Part shown: positions 6,817 through 8,527 of the stretch, piece after piece | How the letters are laid out: each line of letters starts with the position of its first letter | How positions within the stretch are numbered: the first letter of the stretch is position 1 | Assembly: GCA_039029935.1 (NCBI GenBank) | Contig: JBCCFC010000567.1 | Coordinates: 1-8,527 of the forward strand | DNA from: G039029935 sp039029935 | GTDB taxonomy: Bacteria; Chloroflexota; Anaerolineae; Caldilineales; Caldilineaceae | DNA: 8,527 nucleotides | Direction of reading: 5' to 3' | Notes under the pieces: generated by a model | Told to the model about the DNA's origin: nothing | What the model saw: the letters and a program-made list of their open reading frames with translations, nothing else | The model's database searches: none | Program-made: the position numbers and the translations under genes

Positions 6817-7408
6817 AGTGATTGTTTCCTATTGCTATCTATTTGATCGAGACCTTTGGGCTGTGTCCAGCACGAATTGAATAGATTCTCATCATTTATG
6901 GACGCTTTGCGCAGGTCTTCAAATAACATGATTGATTACAATTGATTTTAACTAGTGGACTGGCTGGCTCAGTGGTCATTTCTCAATGTCGAACGCATAT
7001 CGCTTATGGCAAGTTCCCACAATAGTTTTAGTATAATCTGTGATTCTGCAATTGTCAACTTTAGTGTACGGTACAGTAGATTTGTTAGACATGCAATTTT
7101 CAATATATTAAATAATAGCGTAATATAAACGCTTTTTTCGATTTCTAGCATAGATATACTCGAAGGTTTATATCATGCTATCCAATAAAATTTGTTTAAG
7201 TAGCATTCAATAAAAGCCATCCGGTAAACCGTAACTCAAGACCAATGCAAATCATCGGATTGTTCGCTACTTTTTTGTTGCAAATGCGTTTTAATATTCA
7301 GTGAAATTTTATGGTTTGGGCTTCATTACCAGACATCACGCATGTCTGGCAACGAGTCCTCGGGCTATCAACAACAGAAGCCCATTGGATAAGGTATTTT
7401 TTTTGATT
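6817..7408. other. Divergent intergenic region between the H-NOX gene and the acyltransferase gene
   Basis: About 590 bp, AT-rich, with no convincing gene. A 60-codon minus-strand reading frame at 6969-7151 has no recognisable motif and is probably chance. Seen within it: the direct repeat ATTGATT at 6931-6937 and 6941-6947 (10-bp spacing), a TAAAAT -10-like box on the minus strand (6950-6945) without a good -35, a TAATAT -10-like box on the plus strand (7292-7297), and the inverted-repeat segment 7318-7383 described separately. Promoters for both flanking transcripts must lie here, but none can be called with confidence. Confidence 0.6.
7318..7383 (+). promoter_or_regulatory. Candidate structured leader RNA upstream of the acyltransferase
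   Basis: A perfect 8-bp hairpin (CCAGACAT 7329-7336, loop CACGC, ATGTCTGG 7342-7349) is enclosed by perfect 7-bp arms GGGCTTC (7318-7324) and GAAGCCC (7377-7383). A second GGGCT (7362-7366) competes for AGCCC. A run of eight Ts (7397-7404) follows 13 nt later, just before the start codon. The nested arrangement suggests a folded 5' leader or the end of a small mobile element. I could not match it to a known riboswitch class. Confidence 0.4.
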
Positions 7409-8368
7409 ATGATACGAAATTTGAGACAGCAAGATTTGAAACAGAGAGAAGAGTTTAAAGAAACAGCCGATAAGCTCTCCTATGCACAATCGACCGATCC
7501 TTGGGCAAAAAAAGTGACAATCCGTTCGATTGAACGTTTGACAGGGAAACGCCGCTTTACACAGGCATATATGGACTTAAGCACAAGGCTGGATGATGGT
7601 ACGTTTTGGAATCATGCGTTGGGTCAATTGGAGATTGGACTCTCATATGATCGCGAGCAACTGGCAAAGATTCCTGCTGAAGGTCCCGTTGTTTTTGTCG
7701 CCAATCACCCTTTTGGTGTGTTGGATGGCATTGCAATCTGCAATATCGCCTCACTTGCCCGTGACCATTTTAAGATTCTGATCCACCGCAGCCTTTGTCG
7801 GGAAGAACGCATTCGTTCCTATCTGTTACCGATTGATTTTAGCGAAACCAAGGAAGCGACGTTGATTAACATTGACACAAAGAAACAGGCCATTGCCACG
7901 TTAAAGGACGGTGGTGCGGTTGTCATTTTCCCTGCTGGTGGTATTTCTACCTCTATTGGTCCCTTTGGCCCTGTCACAGATTTAGAGTGGAAAACGTTTG
8001 TCGCCAAATTGGTTCAAGGGTCAAAAGCAACCGTTGTCCCAATTTATTTTCCCGGGCAAAACAGCCGTCTCTTTCAAATGATTAGCCAAGTGAGCGACAC
8101 ACTGCGGCTGGCGTTAATCATGCATGAAGTCAATAAGCGCAAGGGCGACACGATGCAGGCCATCATCGGCGATCCCATTCCCTATGAGCAGGTTGCCAAC
8201 ATCAAGCGGCGGGGTGATTTGACCGAATATCTTCGTCGCACTGTCTATGCGGATTTGGGGGGCAATGAGTTTGGGGCCAACGAATTCTGTGTCCTGCCCA
8301 CAGAGCGCCGTGCTGAAGAGCGAGCAATGCGCAAATTGGAAAAGAAAGATCGGGCTTCGGTTTATTAG
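7409..8368 (+). CDS. Lysophospholipid acyltransferase family protein (PlsC/hemolysin-type)
   Basis: A 319-residue protein from ATG 7409. Motif I is NHPFGVLDG (99-107): His100 and Asp106 with five residues between, the spacing seen in the hemolysin/OlsA-like branch rather than the HX4D of classical PlsC. FPAGGIS (174-180) is the glycerolipid-binding block and VVPIYF (209-214) the block IV strand. Members transfer an acyl chain to a lysophospholipid or lyso-ornithine lipid at the membrane; the exact substrate cannot be told. There is no clear transmembrane segment. A GTG start at 7301 would add 36 residues, but these translate the inverted-repeat leader and resemble no family N-terminus, so I reject it. 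A TTG at 7403, 8 nt after AAGG, is a possible alternative start. It is divergent from the H-NOX operon and is followed within 10 bp by hairpin repeats. Confidence 0.9.
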   Translation: MIRNLRQQDLKQREEFKETADKLSYAQSTDPWAKKVTIRSIERLTGKRRFTQAYMDLSTRLDDGTFWNHALGQLEIGLSYDREQLAKIPAEGPVVFVANHPFGVLDGIAICNIASLARDHFKILIHRSLCREERIRSYLLPIDFSETKEATLINIDTKKQAIATLKDGGAVVIFPAGGISTSIGPFGPVTDLEWKTFVAKLVQGSKATVVPIYFPGQNSRLFQMISQVSDTLRLALIMHEVNKRKGDTMQAIIGDPIPYEQVANIKRRGDLTEYLRRTVYADLGGNEFGANEFCVLPTERRAEERAMRKLEKKDRASVY

Positions 8369-8378
8369 GCCGTTCCAT

Positions 8379-8527
8379 AAGGACAAAGGATAGTATCGCA
8401 GGTTGGCTACCTGCGTCACAGACAATCAGTCTGTGTTACTGGCTTATACTTTCCTATTCAAGGACAAAGGATAGTATCGCAGGTTGGCTACCTGCGTCAC
8501 AGACAATCAGTCTGTGTTACTGGCTTA
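8379..8527. repeat. 81-bp tandem repeat with paired hairpins, running off the right edge
   Basis: Bases 8379-8446 recur identically at 8460-8527 (68 of 68, cut by the window end), a period of 81 bp. Each unit holds two adjacent perfect 7-bp hairpins with 5-nt loops: CGCAGGT/ACCTGCG (8397-8415, and 8478-8496) and CACAGAC/GTCTGTG (8417-8435, and 8498-8516). In the first unit an outer imperfect inverted repeat (8387-8396 with 8446-8455, 9 of 10) encloses both, so the unit could fold into a three-way junction. No T-tract follows either hairpin, so these are not typical intrinsic terminators, although they begin just 11 bp after the acyltransferase stop. Confidence 0.92.

Noticed and set aside
6969..7151. 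60-codon minus-strand small protein in the intergenic region
   Set aside because: No clear Shine-Dalgarno, no motif, and composition like the surrounding AT-rich noncoding DNA; likely chance.
7329..7383. c-di-GMP (GEMM-I) riboswitch, suggested by CACGCA followed by GGCAA
   Set aside because: The CACGC lies in the loop of a perfect hairpin, and the rest of the GEMM consensus and its second stem are absent.
7301..7408. GTG start at 7301 for the acyltransferase
   Set aside because: The 36 extra residues are a translation of nested inverted repeats and resemble no acyltransferase N-terminus; the family-like sequence begins at MIRNLRQQ.
8379..8527. CRISPR repeats, integron attC sites or intrinsic terminators
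   Set aside because: The whole 68-bp shared unit is identical with no unique spacer, there are no GTTRRRY/RYYYAAC core sites, and no T-tract follows the hairpins.

Overview
The window reads as ordinary bacterial chromosome from a signalling-rich and defence-rich species. Base composition is mixed: about 58% GC in a sampled line of the NACHT domain and about 33% in a sampled line of the HEAT array. A NACHT-HEAT protein, an sGC-type H-NOX/HNOBA pair, coding minisatellites and tandem hairpin repeats are all common in large-genome filamentous bacteria such as Cyanobacteriota or Chloroflexota. That placement is a low-confidence inference; no marker gene is present to fix the taxon.

Layout. Positions 1-4219 (minus strand) hold one uninterrupted reading frame of at least 1406 codons, cut by the left window edge. 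It encodes a helical N-terminal domain, a NACHT NTPase, a winged-helix-like segment and about 19 HEAT-type repeats. Positions 4220-4344 form a short leader with a good candidate promoter and two mutually exclusive hairpins. Positions 4345-6255 (minus) encode a soluble HNOBA-coiled coil-hybrid histidine kinase, and 6271-6816 (minus) a stand-alone H-NOX haem protein only 15 bp upstream of it. Positions 6817-7408 are a divergent intergenic region that ends in a potentially structured RNA segment. Positions 7409-8368 (plus) encode a PlsC/hemolysin-type lysophospholipid acyltransferase. From 8379 to the right edge lies an 81-bp tandem repeat whose units each contain two perfect hairpins.

How the genes may work together. 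The H-NOX protein and the HNOBA-kinase look like a two-polypeptide bacterial counterpart of animal soluble guanylate cyclase, with the cyclase replaced by a histidine kinase plus receiver. The H-NOX pocket lacks the distal tyrosine of O2-binding members, so nitric oxide is the predicted ligand. The kinase has no DNA-binding output, so its phosphorylation target must lie elsewhere. The NACHT-HEAT gene follows in the same direction and resembles bacterial NLR-like (bNACHT/STAND) antiphage proteins. A functional link between NO sensing and this immune-type ATPase is the most interesting hypothesis here. The NACHT gene also seems to have its own promoter and leader, so the adjacency could be coincidental. 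The acyltransferase is transcribed divergently and is probably unrelated housekeeping lipid metabolism.
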